Shown here piece after piece: positions 6,433 through 6,482 of a DNA stretch of 6,482 nt (its first letter is position 1; each line of letters opens with the position of its first letter). A program made the translations under genes and the position numbers. Below the pieces are notes generated by a model. The model was not told where the DNA came from. It saw only the letters and a list, made by a program, of their open reading frames with translations, and made no database searches. The stretch comes from Actinomycetota bacterium (GTDB lineage: Bacteria > Actinomycetota > Acidimicrobiia > Acidimicrobiales > Iamiaceae), in the NCBI GenBank assembly GCA_018268545.1, contig JAFDWI010000305.1:1-6482 (forward strand), given 5' to 3'.

Positions 6433-6482
6433 GGACCTGCATGGTTCCACACCCGATCACGACCCCGCGGTTTCGGTGAGAC

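Overview
The window is GC-rich, compact and fully accounted for by six protein genes. It most likely comes from the chromosome of a high-GC actinobacterium. The strongest sign is the DUF3090 gene followed directly by an SCO1664-family gene, a pairing known to me only from Actinobacteria. The overall flavour would fit an uncultured or marine Acidimicrobiia-type lineage, but that finer placement is inference. I see no tRNA, rRNA, CRISPR array, insertion sequence, phage gene or att site.

Layout: (1) At 1-1100, plus strand, lie the 3' end of a DUF3090 gene and an SCO1664-family kinase-like gene. They overlap by four bases and probably form the tail of an operon that begins outside the window. (2) At 1119-2894, minus strand, an etfB-etfA operon encodes both subunits of an electron transfer flavoprotein; etfA converges on the SCO1664 gene with an 18-base gap. 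(3) A 77-base divergent intergenic region at 2895-2971 carries the start signals of etfB and of the next gene. (4) At 2972-5732, plus strand, there is a large polytopic membrane protein resembling AftB/ZomB GT-C glycosyltransferases, then, 10 bases later, a diacylglycerol/lipid kinase. (5) At 5719-6432, minus strand, a glycerophosphodiester phosphodiesterase converges on the lipid kinase gene with a 14-base overlap of the 3' ends.

Functionally there are three blocks: a conserved but uncharacterised actinobacterial kinase-like module, an electron carrier for acyl-CoA dehydrogenase-type enzymes, and an envelope/lipid block (polyprenyl-linked sugar transfer, lipid phosphorylation, glycerophosphodiester breakdown). 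I found no clear new defence, mobile or RNA system. The points most worth following are the DUF3090/SCO1664 pair, the AftB-like protein outside its usual arabinan gene context, and a possible leaderless start for that gene.
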